From contig JAIGNY010004486.1 in NCBI GenBank assembly GCA_020152595.1, positions 162,001 to 226,000 of the forward strand: a stretch of 64,000 bases of DNA. The letters are read 5' to 3'. This document shows positions 50,590-62,599 of this stretch, piece by piece. The notes below the pieces were generated by a model. The model had not been told where the DNA came from and did no database searches. It was given only the letters and a program-made list of their open reading frames with translations. Source of the stretch: Chiridota heheva. Its lineage: Eukaryota; Echinodermata; Holothuroidea; Apodida; Chiridotidae. Made by a program: the position numbers and the translations under genes. Within the stretch, counting starts at the first letter, position 1; each line of letters begins with the position of its first letter.

Positions 50590-51160
50590 CTAGTTCAATA
50601 CTTATATACTCCGGGGAAGCTGAGAATGATACTAGAAAGAGAACAACAGATCCAATATGGTCAATCGATACTTATATACTCCAGGGAAGCTGAGAATGAT
50701 ACCAGAAAGAGAACAACAGATCCAATATGGTCAATCGATACTTATATACTCCAGGTGAAGCTGAGAATGATACTAGAAAGAGAACAACAGATCCAATATG
50801 GTCAATCGATACTTATATACTTCAGGGAAGCTGAGAATGATACCAGAAAGAGAACAACAGATCCAATATGGTCAATCGATACTTATATACTCCAGGTGAA
50901 GCTGAGAATGATACTAGAAAGAGAACAACAGATCCAATATGGTCAATCGATACTTATATACTCCAGGTGAAGCTGAGAATGATACTAGAAAGAGAACAAC
51001 AGATCCAATATGGTCAATCGATACTTATATACTTCAGGGAAGCTGAGAATGATACCAGAAAGAGAATAACAGATCCAATATGGTCAATCGATACTTATAT
51101 ACTCCAGGGAAGCTGAGAATGATACTAGAAAGAGAGCAATAGATCCAATATGGTCAATAA
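50590..51160. repeat. 70/71-bp minisatellite made of an integrase C-terminal segment
   Basis: About eight copies of a unit containing ATACTTATATACTCCAGG, GAAGCTGAGAATGATAC and GAACAACAGATCCAATATGG. It encodes YTPGEAENDTRKRTTDPIWS and SIDTY, a conserved C-terminal integrase motif. Units of 70 and 71 bases alternate, so the frame changes along the array. Confidence 0.95.
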
Positions 51161-51346
51161 AACCATATAAAATCAGCAATTATATTATAAAAGAAAATTA
51201 GCCCATACTATACAATATAGGATCATCCTCCCCAGAAAAAGGATTAAAAAATGACTATCCCAAAAGATCATATGGAAGAGAAGAACTGCAGGTTATTCCT
51301 TTTGACACAGAATTACCTCCTAAAAATAAGTTAAGTCTGAAGTAAC

Positions 51347-51425
51347 GCCCTGGCGGACGGCCTAACATTGATTTAATAGTATATAGTCCGTCTACCGGTC
51401 TGGCAGGACAGACGGACGGTCTTTA
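51347..51425. terminator. Module cluster after the integrase stop
   Basis: GCCCTGGCGGACGGCC begins two bases after the integrase stop codon. About 24 bases on come GTCCGTCTACC, GGTCTGGCAGGAC and AGACGGACGGTC. It sits between the last gene and the right TIR. A 3'-end or boundary signal is inferred from position. Confidence 0.5.
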
Positions 51426-51509
51426 TGAATGTTATACTTATAGGGTATTCATTGTGAATGTTGGAATTCATATTTGTAAATATTTTTTTGGTGTTTGGTA
51501 TGTAGTTAA

Positions 51510-51686
51510 TCAACTTTGGTCAAATTGAACAACAAATTCGACCACAATATGGTAAAATGTGTCCCTAATTATATCATTTTATGGTTAATTTTGAACACGT
51601 TATGGTCGTTTAATTTTGACCAACATTTGTTTGGTGCACAGCTGCAAATCTGACCATTCTTCTTTTTACTTTTTAGAGTGTGTATA
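51510..51686. other. Insertion unique to the right TIR
   Basis: Sequence with TTGGTCAAATT near its left side and AATTTTGACCAA (51,616-51,627) as an imperfect complement. It may be a small MITE, or the left TIR may have lost it. Confidence 0.45.
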
Positions 51687-51705
51687 GATTCTGAAGAAAA
51701 ACTCC

Positions 51706-51799
51706 CATCATTCTATGTATCTGTTGAGGTGAAGAGTGAGCGCAACGTACTTTAGTACGTTGAGCGAAAGATGAAGCTTAACAGATACATAGAATGATG
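51706..51799. other. Terminal palindrome (stem-loop) in right TIR
   Basis: Same structure as at 12,728-12,821: arms CATCATTCTATGTATCTGTT / ACAGATACATAGAATGATG, with an inner dyad CAACGTACTTTAGTACGTTG that is nearly perfect here. Confidence 0.9.
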
Positions 51800-52127
51800 G
51801 TTGGTTCAAAATCTACAAGTTCATATACTACCAAACCGTACTGAGCTCGTACACTGTTACGTCGACTCCGACCACGAGAATATGACTAAGAGTGCACAAA
51901 CGAAGTACTAGCTGTTTACAGGGCCGCCGACATGGGAGGTAAGCCGGGGGCAATGCCTCCAGGCCCGGTGTCCTAGGGCGGGCCCGGGTCATAAGAGATC
52001 GTACACATATGGGGGTCATAAGGGTTTGTACACATCATATGTGGACCCGGATTCTCAGTTTTTCCCGGGCCCGCGATTTCCTTTCTCCCCTGCAGCGTTT
52101 ATCACAATAATAAAGATGGCATCAAAT

Positions 52128-52491
52128 TTGAGGTGAAACTTGATGGTCATGGTGGTCCTAGGTCTGGTCTTGGCGGCATAATGGTGAAACTTGATGGTCA
52201 TGGTGGTCCTAGGTCTGGTCTTGGCGGCATAATGGTGAAACTTGATGGTCATGGTGGTCCTAGGTCTGGTCTTGGCGGCATAATGGTGAAACTTGATGGT
52301 CATGGTGGTCCTAGGTCTGGTCTTGGCGGCATAATGGTGAAACTTGATGGTCATGGTGGTCCTAGGTCTGGTCTTGGCGGCATAATGGTGAAACTTGATG
52401 GTCATGGTGGTCCTAGGTCTGGTCTTGGCGGCATAATGGTGAAACTTGATGGTCATGGTGGTCCTAGGTCTGGTCTTGGCGGCATAATGAA
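52128..52491. repeat. 51-bp minisatellite
   Basis: Seven identical or near-identical copies of a GC-rich 51-base unit containing GGTGAAACTTGATGGTCATG and GGTCTGGTCTTGGCGGCAT. The unit is 17 codons and open on both strands; the plus frame reads MVKLDGHGGPRSGLGGI repeatedly. No upstream gene structure supports translation. Confidence 0.95.
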
Positions 52492-52689
52492 TACAAATGT
52501 AGCACACAATACTTGATCAGGATAATGAAATAATGTCAAATTACAAGAGTATATAACAACGAGGAGGGCACCCCGAAAACGGAAAATTGAAATAATATAT
52601 AGCAAAGACAAGAAATATATATATATACATCTTGGTTGATTAATTCAATTCAATTCAATTTTTGAATTTCAAGAATATCTATTTAAGCC

Positions 52690-53640
52690 AACCTTTTGCC
52701 ATTACAGGAAATACAAACATTTATATCATACAAACATTTATATCATGCATACATTTTATATCATATACATTTATATGCATACATTTATATCATACAAACA
52801 TTTATATCATACAAACATTTATATCATACAAACATTTTATATCATACAAACATTTATATCATGCATACATTTATATCATACAAACATTTATATCATGCAA
52901 ACATTTATATCATACAAACATTTATATCATACAAACATTTATATCATACAAACATTTATATCATACAAACATTTATATCATACAAACATTTATATCATGC
53001 ATACATTTATATCATGCATACATTTATATCATGCATACATTTTATATCATGCATACATTTATTATATACATTTATATCATGCATACATTTATATCATGCA
53101 TACATTTTTATATCATGCATACATTTATATCATGCATACATTTTATATGCATACATTTATATCATGCAAACATTTATATCATGCATACATTTATATCATG
53201 CATACATTTATATCATGCATACATTTATATCATACAAACATTTATATCATGCATACATTTATATCATGCATACATTTATATCATACAAACATTTATATCA
53301 TGCATACATTTATATCATGCAAACATTTATATCATGCATACATTTATATCATGCATACTGAGATATCATACAAACATTTATATCATGCATACTGAGATAT
53401 CATACAAACATTTATATCATGCATACTGAGATATCATACAAATATTATATCATGCATACTGAGATATCATACAAACATTTATATCATGCATACTGAGATA
53501 TCATACAAACATTCATATCATGCATACTGAGATATCATACAAACATTTATATCATGCATACTGAGATATCATACAAACATTTATATCATGCATACTGAGA
53601 TATCATACAAACATTTATATCATGCATACTGAGATTTACG
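52690..53640. repeat. 17-bp AT-rich minisatellite with a 34-bp derivative
   Basis: The basic unit is CATACAAACATTTATAT or CATGCATACATTTATAT. From about 53,355 the period becomes about 34 bases with ACTGAGATATCATACAAAC added. Confidence 0.94.
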
Positions 53641-53739
53641 CAAAAATAATATAAGAACATTACATAAATGTGAATGTGAGTTTTCCCAGGACATGAAAAC
53701 AAAAATTAAAACTGCAACAACACATACGTAACCCAGTGG

Positions 53740-53990
53740 CCTGTCTTATGGGGCTATTGGGCGATTAGCCCCCTCCCCAAAAAAAAAAAAACGCCACAGC
53801 CCCTTAAATTTGGTCAAAGCCATTTTGAACCGAAATTCTTCCAGTTTGCACCAAAAGATCCTCTAGTTTTGGACAAAACATCTCAATTTTGGAGCAAAAA
53901 TCCTCAGATTTACATTTTTTTAGCTTTTAGGGAAAAAGATCTTCAAGTTTGGACCAAAATTTGGAACTCAACCTCCTACTCAAAACTCAT
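53740..53990 (+). repeat. Dispersed repeat related to 1.7-1.98 kb
   Basis: Phrases CCAGTTTGCACCAAAAGATC, TAGTTTTGGAC and CTCAATTTTGGAGC resemble the complement of 1,683-1,978. Its GATTAGCCCCCTCCCCAAAA start suggests an old transposon remnant. Confidence 0.4.
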
Positions 53991-54080
53991 TCTTGTTCTC
54001 AACGTGAGCTAGTAATGACACGCCCACTCGACAATTAACCAATCAGTGTAAAACATGCGCGATGAATAAGCAATGGAAGA

Positions 54081-54360
54081 TAAGTCAATAGAAGAAACTT
54101 TAAACCAATCAGAGATCTAGTTTGAATAAGATCAAAACAGGGTATGTTTGTTGGAACGATCTCGTTAACCTAATTGGCCAGACTCTGAAACAAGATATGA
54201 GTTAACATTTGAATCCCTTCGTTACTATCAGCCTGTCAGGCTAGACTAATGACATTTAATAGCGGACAGTCAGACAGTGTTACCTCCTTTAAGGGGTAGA
54301 CTATAAAACACTGAAATTGCGATATTTTAAGGCGAATATGCTTTGCTATATACGTCACCC
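54081..54360 (+). repeat. Direct duplication, copy 1
   Basis: Shares AAACTTTAAACCAATCAGAG, CTAGTTTGAATAAGATC, CGTTAACCTAATTGGCC and GGCGAATATGCTTTGCTATA with 55,317-55,610. Confidence 0.85.
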
Positions 54361-54604
54361 TTCACAATTAAAAAGTTGAAATTTCATCTGAATTTTGACT
54401 TTTAAAATGAACTAATCGGAATTAAACAAACTTATAACCTTATATACATGTCAACAAAATTACGAAGTTTCTCTCTAAACAAAACTATGATATCAATGTT
54501 CACCTATTTAAGGAAGGATAATGATTGTAGTAATTTCTTGTTTGATCGCACAACTTTCTCAAAATGTCACATCTATCGATCTGTCTAGGCTTACTTAAGT
54601 CATC

Positions 54605-54957
54605 AACAAAGTATGCTGTATTTCCGTGATCAACAAAGTATGCTGTATTTCCTTGATCAACAAAGTATGCTGTATTTCCGTGATCAACAAAGTATGCCGT
54701 ATTTCCTTGATCAACAAAGTATGCTGTATTTCCTTGATCAAGAAAGTATGCTGTATTTCCTTGATCAACAAAGTATGCTGTATTTCCTTGATCAACAAAG
54801 TATGCTGTATTTCCTTGATCAACAAAGTATGCTGTATTTCCTTGATCAAGAAAGTATGCTGTATTTCCTTGATCAACAAAGTATGCTGTATTTCCTTGAT
54901 CAACAAAGTATGCTGTATTTCCTTGATCAACAAAGTATGCTGTATTTCCGTGATCAA
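54605..54957. repeat. 27-bp minisatellite
   Basis: Thirteen copies of a unit made of ATCAACAAAGTATGCTGTAT plus TTCCTTG, with TTCCGTG and ATCAAGAAAG variants. Open frames on both strands are artefacts. Confidence 0.96.
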
Positions 54958-55316
54958 TTCTTTACAATGATATTTGTATGCACATCTACCATATTATAAC
55001 ATAGTTTCATTCATGTCAATCTCTCTTAGACTATCTCTCTTCCAGATCCTCTAGACTGGCATCAAAACTCTTTATATATTGCTTCAATTATTTATCTCTT
55101 CTAGGTTAAGCAACTCTGGGAAGAAAAAAAAAAAACTCTCTCTTCTGAGACCACACTGCCGTCTTGCAGTAGTTCAGGGAACGAAAATTCTCGCATAACC
55201 AATAGCGGTAACTTATCTTCCAGATTCCTCGAATTCTGGGGGGTAAAACTATTTTCTGAGACTACACTGCCGTCCCGCAGTAGTTTAGAAATCGATCATA
55301 AAATTGCAACGCTCTA

Positions 55317-55610
55317 CAAAGTCAATGGAAGAAACTTTAAACCAATCAGAGATCTAGTTTGAATAAGATCAAAACAGGGTATGTGTCTTGGAACGATCTC
55401 AAAACAGGCTGTGATTGTCTCGTTAACCTAATTGGCCTGACTCTGAAACAAGCTACAAGTTAGCATTTATCGTGAGAATTTAATCTCTTTCTTATTTTCA
55501 GCTAAACTAATGGCGCTTGATAGCGGACAGTGTTTGCCGCCTTAAAGGTGTGGACTATGAAACACTGAAATTGCAATGTTTCAAGGCGAATATGCTTTGC
55601 TATATACGAC
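55317..55610 (+). repeat. Direct duplication, copy 2
   Basis: Second copy of 54,081-54,360, with an extra AAAACAGGCTGTGATTGTCT segment. Confidence 0.85.
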
Positions 55611-55639
55611 ATTATCAAATATGAAAGAGGACTTCAAAA

Positions 55640-56318
55640 GAAACAACAATGGTGAAGAAAGCGTTCAATTGTTTTTCTTCCGTTATTCAAGTTTAAAGCT
55701 GTCTTATCTGTCACGTGTAGAAATGATGTAGTAAGTCCACTATGAAAAGTTGGCGTCTTCATCCTCACATTCTTAACGGTGATGTTTTTTACAGAAGGTT
55801 TATTCAATTTGATCACTATTTAAAGGAGCACTAGACCGAAAAGTTAGGGCGCTCGTTTTTGCGAATTTCACAGATATTATCCACAACAGATCGATAAACT
55901 TCACGCACCATAGCTCACAGACGACGTAAAGGCAAACTTCACTTTAATATTCATATTAACCAAAAATTGCTACACCGTTGCGTGCTAGTTAAGCATTCGA
56001 TTTGAAAGTAAACCCCTTGAAATACACACTCACTTTTTGGTCTATTGCTCCCTTAAATATTATTCAAATTATTTTTCCTCAAACTCTCTTCAGGTGGTAT
56101 GTTAAAATTACCCTTCCTAGATTCAGTTTTATTACATTTTTGACATAATTTCATGGTTTTTAGGACGGTGAGGATGAAGGCACCAAATTTACATAAATTA
56201 TAAATTTGCAAGCTAACTACTCCAGTCATTTCTTAACAGATAAGACAGAACTTTAAAATTGAATGTCTCCTGAACGGAATAAGATTTTTGAATGCTTTCT
56301 TCACCATTGTGTTTCTAT
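55640..56318. mobile_element. Foldback element, ~680 bp, with nested MITE
   Basis: Left AGAAACAACAATGGTGAAG is complemented at the right by CTTTCTTCACCATTGTGTTT. Inner matching blocks are CTGTCTTATCTGT / ACAGATAAGACAG and CTTCATCCTCAC / GTGAGGATGAAG. The arms are interrupted by indels. Confidence 0.7.
55817..56062. mobile_element. MITE nested in the foldback
   Basis: Ends TTTAAAGGAGCACTAGACCG (then AAAAGTTAG) and, at the right, TTTTTGGTCTATTGCTCCC then TTAAAT. A third end of the same family starts at 63,936. Confidence 0.75.
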
Positions 56319-56319
56319 T

Positions 56320-59300
56320 AAAGTTCTCGTTCTATTGATTTTTTGTACAAAATGCCTGAAATCACATGATTTCGGCTTTGCCCCTGGTTCTCATGCAGTC
56401 AAGCAAAATCATACCATCCAACTGTTCTTCTGCCCCCATTTTTTCACCACTCAAACGCCTACGTTTTGCTATGCAGCCAACCTGACTCACATCATCCATG
56501 CTCATCCAACACCAGTCCAACTTCTTTGCGGGGTCCGCGGCAGAGCATAGGAAAACATAATTTCTCTGCATGTGTGCTCAGAGGCGGTGGGACCGGGGTA
56601 CCCCTCCGCACTTTTTTCAAGTGTCCTTTTTCAAATAGAAATGTGCCCCTTTTCAGGAGAAAAGTGTCGTTTTTCAAATAGACAAGTGTCTTTTTTAAAG
56701 AATGCCCGTTCCCTTTTAAATATTAAAAACTCTCTCTTTAAAACATTTTATACAGGTATAAGATCTTTTCATTAACTGATGAAAGAAAGTATGATTGATA
56801 GCCTCATAATTGTACAATTTTACGCGCTGTGCTCATACACTCTATTTTAAATTTTCCCTGAAGACAGTGTTACTGGACTAGATGAGTATTTCTATACCTG
56901 ACTACTGAAAAGGCCTTCACAACTGCCTGCCTTTGTTTTCCCCTCTTATGATTTGTAAACACTCTTTAAAATGCTCCTTGGTAGAGTATATGTGGGGCAC
57001 AATTCTAATATGGGCATCTCTCTGAAATGCAGAGCCCATGCAGAGCAGTGACGAAGTGGACCCGAACCATTGCCACAACTTACGTGCCTTCCCCCAGACC
57101 ACTTTCTTTGTAAAGTTAAAAAAGTACCCATGAAGAGATACAACCCTAAGCATCTTTATAATATTAAAGTCCCTTATTATAAAAAAAATAAATAGATAAA
57201 TAAGTTGACAGAGTTAACAAAGTGACACATTCATTGCAAACTACCCAAATTTCAGTGGGGCACCATTCATTTGGAGACGGGAAAACATTTAACTTGGATC
57301 TCTTATCAGCTTATTTGTGACATTGAATATTCTGATTCATGATCCCTTTACGATTTTAAGAATTATAAATTTTCACTTTTCATAATTTATTATAGAATTT
57401 TCCTATTTTCCCGAACTTTGGTCCTAAATATCTTGAAATAAAATTGAGGGGCTACAAATAAAAACAAAAAAGATCACAAGTAATTTTCAGACTGATACAA
57501 GTTTTAAAAAAATTCGAGGAGAGGGACGAGAGGGGGACGGGATTGTCCCTAATACATGCCTTGAAAATACGCCAGTGAGAAAGTACCCCTAAAGCCTTGT
57601 ATCCCCATATTCCAAACATATCTTCCGCTACTCTTGCAATTATCAGTTGGGCGCAGTATTACAGGTTGAGTTAGTTAATGAGTATATACCCCTTAACCTT
57701 TTTCTGGTCACCTTCACCACCATCCCTCGATACCACTGCGCAACTGACGTAATGAGTAAGTATAATGCAGGTTTACTTTAAAGCTCACTCTGGAAAAAAA
57801 GGCTGCTCAATGAATTCAAAGGTGCAATATGAATTCAAAGGTGCAATATGAATTTTCCGCGGAAATTTTGTTTCCTTCTTTTTTTCTTCAATTGTTCGAT
57901 TCGACAGTAGATGCCAGACGGTTTCTGATAATGTATCCCTATAGCATAATTCATCACACAAATTTTGGGAATTTCCTCCTGGGGATATTGGTTTCAACTC
58001 TCTCCTCCATGCTGTGTCACTTTAGGAGCTTTTCTTGTTATTGGATCAAAGCAAACAAGCATTTATTTTAGTAACGACGGCTTCAGAGAAAAGTTGAGCC
58101 GCTGAGATGCAAAGTGGGCTATCCCACAAAATCACAATTTTGAAAAAATGAGGTATAAAGTTGAAACATTAAAAAAAAAAAAAAAATCTGCATATTTCCT
58201 ACAGAAGAAGGATATTTGTTTAGATACCTGTCTGTACAAAAATTATATTTTAAAAATCTCACATGAATTATTTTATCCAAAACCACGAAAAAGCGCCAAA
58301 ATGTGGAGATGATTGAGGGATAGTCCACTTTACCTCTCAAAGCATATCTGAAGATTTTTGTTTAAATTACCAGTAGAGGGCAGTACAGTACATTCCTGAT
58401 AATGCCAGTGGGATCTGATGAGACTGATAGAAGAGATCCAAAATCTAATTCAAGATAAACTCAGCTGAAAGCCTGAAATCCATCTGGGGGCTGCCATCTT
58501 AGCTTGAGGAATAGCCCACAGGAGTAGCCCGAGGAGTTTGAAGAGGGGGTTCATTTTTTGTATAAAAGTACAGAAAATCTTGAAATTTCGGGTGGTTATT
58601 ATTTTTCTGGATTCCAAAAGGGCACTTTCTTAAGAAAAGGAGGTTCGTTTGCTTTGAAGATCCCCCCTTCCCCTCGTCCCCAACCCACCCCACTTTACCT
58701 CTCAAAACTCAAATAAAAGCATATCTGAAGATGTTGAGAGCGACTTTTAAAGCTGTTTATAGAGGGCAGCAGAGTACATTTCTGATACTGCTAATAGGAT
58801 CAGGACAGGCATTTACCCTGAAGCTACAGTGTAGTGTATCAAACTCATTTTTGACCTACATGTGGGGATAGCCCACTTTGCCCAGCTCCGTTGCAAGAAA
58901 GCATACCTAGTCTCTAAATATCCAAATGGAGCAATTTATTTTTTATCCAATATGTTAGAGCGCCCGCTTCAAGGTACTCTTCGTTTGGTTGGTCACGTCA
59001 CATCTGGAAGATGATGTCATTTGTTGAAGTGAAAACTAAGCTTTGCGCGTTACACGAACGGTAAGTCCGTGTGTCTGCATGTGGCACGCAAAAGTCGGAC
59101 AAAAATGTTAAGATTACAAACTCCATTTTGATTAATTAGATGCTTTGATAGTTGATTGAGCAGTTATGACAAATAATTGAAGTTTATATTGATTCGATCA
59201 GACACTGTACGTATTACTGGTACATGTTGAACACACATTCTTGAAGTTTGGGTCAGTCGCGGAAATTTCGACGGAAGTGACCAAAACAGTTGATATATTT

Positions 59301-60390
59301 TTACCGAAAATTCAACAACAGCGACGCAAGTATTGTCTTGCAAGTAGTGCCTACTGAGAGGTGTTTATCTCACTACTAGTAGGCACGATCGCTAATACAT
59401 AACCCCTTCTACAGTACAGTGGTCACAAAAGAGCATACAAATTAACACCGACGCTCTAAACTTTTGCCTAATGTAAACATACAGACATAAAGCTCAACAA
59501 CTTTTTCAACTTACGTTTTGGTAGATTTTCCAAATTTCTTCTGAGAAAAGGTAAAATGGTCAATTTTCTGGAAAAAAATCAATGTTCTGTGCACAGCACA
59601 TTAGCGTTGCAACTATATATTTGTTTATACTTTATATTCTCAACTTCTGCAATTTGTATCATTTACAAAACAAATGTTGTAAATGTTTTCTCTCAGTTTG
59701 CTTTATTCTCACAAACAAAAAATAAAAAAGATCCCTGGACTCCAGCTAAAGTCATATATTGTAGTCAATGAGATCCATTTAAACATTCATTTAAAGTAAA
59801 TTCCTTTTAACGTGGAATTGACACAATTTTAAGAAATTTTCTAATACCCTAATCACGCCAAAAACGCTGAGCTTCCTGGGGCTTGGCCACAGGGGCGTAA
59901 CTTGAGGTGAGGCTGTTACACCTCATAACAAAATACAGATAGCACATGGTCTGCAGATGTGCCCTAGAATTTTCAGTAGTGATATCATGCATATAGAATA
60001 AATGGCGGGGCTAAAATTTTAAAATGTAAAAATTATAAATGAGTGTATGTCCATTTTTCGTCCAGTTATTCCAATTTTGACTATTTCGTCGGGCAAACTA
60101 ATGGCCTCGTATTGAACAAAACAAATTGTGAGAAAATTATACAAACTTTTTTGTTTTTGTGCAGCTCATTAAGTTGTTTTGCTGACTGATAGTTTTGCTC
60201 CCTCTTACACCTTGTGCCTTTTGTTTTCTTAGTCCTCTTTCATATAAGGTTAATTAACTTGACCACTGAACTAATCCTTTAAGATGGATAGAGAGGGTAG
60301 TTAGGTAAGTAAATGACTGAAGAAATAACAAATAATTGCATTATGCCACAAGGATACATTGTTAATATTTCAATGTTTTATTGACATGGG
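56320..60390. other. No gene recognised
   Basis: Mostly unique sequence. Around 56,600-56,720 are spaced AAGTGTC / TTTTTCAAATAG phrases whose complements recur at 61,290-61,500. At 57,810-57,850 GAATTCAAAGGTGCAATAT is repeated. Short open frames lack supporting motifs. Confidence 0.4.
58325..58805. repeat. Two direct copies of a ~110-bp repeat
   Basis: 58,325-58,425 and 58,690-58,805 share CACTTTACCTCTCAAA, GCATATCTGAAGAT, TAGAGGGCAG and GTACATT(C/T)CTGATA. Confidence 0.65.
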
Positions 60391-60394
60391 CAAG

Positions 60395-60693
60395 TCATGG
60401 GTCTCTCCTTTCTTGTAACTCAATGGACATAATGAAAAGAGGTGTTTCATTTATAAATATTTCGAAGTTACTAGGTGAGGTAGTAACCTCACCCAAAATG
60501 TCTGATACAACTTTAAGATATTTTGAGGCTTGCAGTAAAATGTGAAAATCTAAAGAAAGGGGAAAAGTAAGTGCATCATTTAAAAGCTTGTGTAATTTGA
60601 AATAACTTCCCCTACTAGCCCCATTACCAGCATATACGTCCATCAACAAACCATTGTCTACACTAGCTTTGAATAGTCGAGCATACTGTCCTT
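60395..60693 (-). CDS. Candidate last exon, product unrecognised
   Basis: On the minus strand an acceptor CAACTGTCAG opens a frame reading GQYARLFKASVDNGLLMDVY, then GSYFKLHKLLNDALTFPLSL, HILLQASKYLKVVSDILG and a polar end to a stop at 60,395. The acceptor phase (two bases completing a codon) equals that of the GST omega exon to the right, but the product looks different. Alternating hydrophobic and charged residues suggest a helical domain. No homologue comes to mind. Confidence 0.4.
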
Positions 60694-60940
60694 CTGACAG
60701 TTGTTACAATACATTTTATCTTGAACATGAAGCATCAGAATTGCTTTGCAAGACTCGTGTATATCCCTCTGATATTTTTTTTGTTTCTATGATATAATAT
60801 GTAAATTTGTGAATTGTAATACACAACGGCATGTTCTTTACAAGATGCCGTAATAAATTACTATTCTAAGATATTTTCCTCATGTTGTTTGTTTCTTTTC
60901 TTTTTGTAAATTAAATCCCAGGAGTGGTTAGATAAACATT

Positions 60941-61020
60941 TAGTCCCCCCCCCCCCACCCTCCCCTCCCCCTTCCCCTCTATAATAATATTTAGTCTCCC
61001 TCTCTCTCTCGACTTTTTTT
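60941..61020. repeat. Pyrimidine-rich tract
   Basis: Poly-C run, CCCTCCCC and CTCTCTCTC in succession. Confidence 0.8.
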
Positions 61021-61274
61021 TTTTCACCCATGTACCTCCTCTCTCGATCCCAGCTTTCTGACTTTTAATTCTTGTATTTCTTTCATTCTCCCCTGTTTTC
61101 TTTCCTTCCTACCTCTAGAATCATCTAACCTCCCAGGCACAATCTGACGATTATTTCCGATAATGGTAATTTTTAAACATGAAACTGAAAGCCTGAACAT
61201 CTAGTGTCGAAACTCAAGTTGAAATATTTGATACCTGCATCAATACTTGGCAGGAGTGTGGAAAGCTTTTGGAA

Positions 61275-61520
61275 AGCGTGAGGGGGCACGACCTCTTTAG
61301 GGGGCACTTTTCAAGTCATCATGTCCTCTATTCCGATTTGTAGATAGAATAAGTGAGCCCAAAACCAAGTAAAAGGGCACTTCATTTTCAGAAAGGAGCA
61401 CATAAGTCGCCAGTTTCCTACTATTGGGACAGTACTTGAGGGGCACTTTTCATTTTCAAACGGAGAACCTAATTTTTCAAAAAAGAGGGGGAGCACGTGC
61501 CAGGGCCATAATTTTCCTCC
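61275..61520 (-). repeat. Degenerate dispersed repeat
   Basis: Phrases GGGGCACTTTTCAAG, AAAGGGCACTTCATTTTC and GGGGCACTTTTCATTTTC at irregular spacing; related to 56,600-56,720 on the other strand. Confidence 0.45.
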
Positions 61521-61756
61521 ACGAAAAGGGACACCAGTTTTTAAAAGCTGTAAATTTCGTTTTAATTCGTACCTGAAAGTGGGAATTATGGGGCTATATA
61601 CATGTAATTGTATATGTCCCTTATCATTTTCAATGAATGAAATTACGAAAGAATTACATTACGATTTAGAGCTTTGCTCCCGTTAATACATTAATCATTT
61701 GCATGTGCAAACTTTGATCACTTCAATAGAGAATGAACAGAAAATGTGGGCGGTTT

Positions 61757-62573
61757 TATGGCGCGCCGTTTGAACATTTAATACAAAATTTCTGATATCA
61801 GAAAATGAATTTATGATATCAAGAAATAATTTCTGATATCAGAAAAATTATTTCTGATATCAAAAATTATTCCTTGATATTAGGAAATCTATTTCTGATA
61901 TCATAAATTATTTTCTGATATCAAAAATTGGATTTTGATATCCAGAATTAAATTTTTGATATCAATAAATCATTTTGTGATATCAGATTAACTAATTTTG
62001 ATATCAAAAATCTTTTACTGATATCTTATGGCGCGCCGTTTTAAGATTTAATACAGAATTTCTGATATCAAGATTTGAAATCTTGATATCGGAAATTTAA
62101 TTTTGATATCAATTGTTTAATTCGTGATATCAAAAAGGAATTCTTGATATCAGAAATTCAATTTCTGATATCAGAAATATAATTTTTGATATCAAGAAAT
62201 GCCAGATGATGTCAAAAATTTAATTTCTGATATCAAAATAGAATTCTTGATATCAGAAATTCATTTTCTGATATTTTGATATCAGAAATAAGAAGGTATT
62301 CTTAGATATCAGCAAAAAGTTTTTTGATATCAAAATTACTTAATCTGATATCACAAAATGAATTATTGATATCAATTCTGGATTTCAAAAATCCAATTTT
62401 TGATATCAGAAAACAAATTCTGATATCAGAAATAGAATTTCTGTTATCAAGAAATAATTCCTGATATCAGAAATTGTTTTTTTGATATCAGAAACTATTT
62501 CTTGATATCAGAAATTCATTTTCTGCTATCAGAAATTTTGCATTCAATGTTAAAACGGCGTGCCATACGGGAG
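61757..62573. mobile_element. Foldback element filled with TGATATCA palindromes
   Basis: The left end TATGGCGCGCCGTTTGAACA, then TTTAATACAAAATTTCTGATA, is mirrored at the right by TTTTGCATTCAATGTTAAAA and CGGCGTGCCATA. An internal copy of the end lies at 62,029-62,065. Between them about 40 GATATC-centred words (TTTCTGATATCAGAAA and relatives) recur every 20-28 bases. No coding sequence. Confidence 0.75.
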
Positions 62574-62599
62574 GTGGATGCGTAAACGTATTGGAAAAT

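Larger units (their letters stand above)
44369..51345 (+). pseudogene. Polinton retrovirus-like integrase, expanded by two coding minisatellites
   Basis: The N-terminal KKLAKEARV, KIAKKWSSKQALWHINRAAP and KYIPK is followed by a damaged (A)DFF.LPHD block where the first catalytic Asp is expected. The core strand block YKYALTVVDVASRYKEAEPL follows, then FGKIYRRSPLKSPKTIKVDP and IVERFNRTLAERLF. The second catalytic Asp (VDPG) and the Glu (IVERF) are 35 residues apart, as in DDE integrases. The C-terminus has YTPGEAENDTRKRTTDPIWS and ends with YGREELQVIPFDTELPP, stop at 51,345. These blocks are characteristic of Polinton integrases. The strand block is repeated about 52 times and a C-terminal block about eight times, so the gene cannot make a normal protein. 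It would have joined element DNA to the host chromosome. Confidence 0.93.
51431..51827 (-). repeat. Right terminal inverted repeat of the Polinton
   Basis: Complements the left TIR in order: GTTATAC at its inner edge, GAATGTTGGAATTCATATTTG, GTGTTTGGTATGTAGT, then a ~175-base segment absent from the left TIR (about 51,510-51,686), then the 94-base palindrome (51,706-51,799) and AAAATCTACAAGTTCATATA at the outer edge. The palindrome differs from the left one at five of 94 positions. Confidence 0.92.

Noticed and set aside
52055-52516. Gly-rich (plus) and Arg/Thr-rich (minus) open frames in the 51-bp array
   Set aside because: Unit length is a multiple of three so frames stay open by default; no upstream gene, signal peptide or splice sites.
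56917-57153. Minus-strand frame with a WGKARKLWQWFG-type peptide
   Set aside because: Briefly considered as a transposon protein, but no family motif, no continuation and no splice signals.
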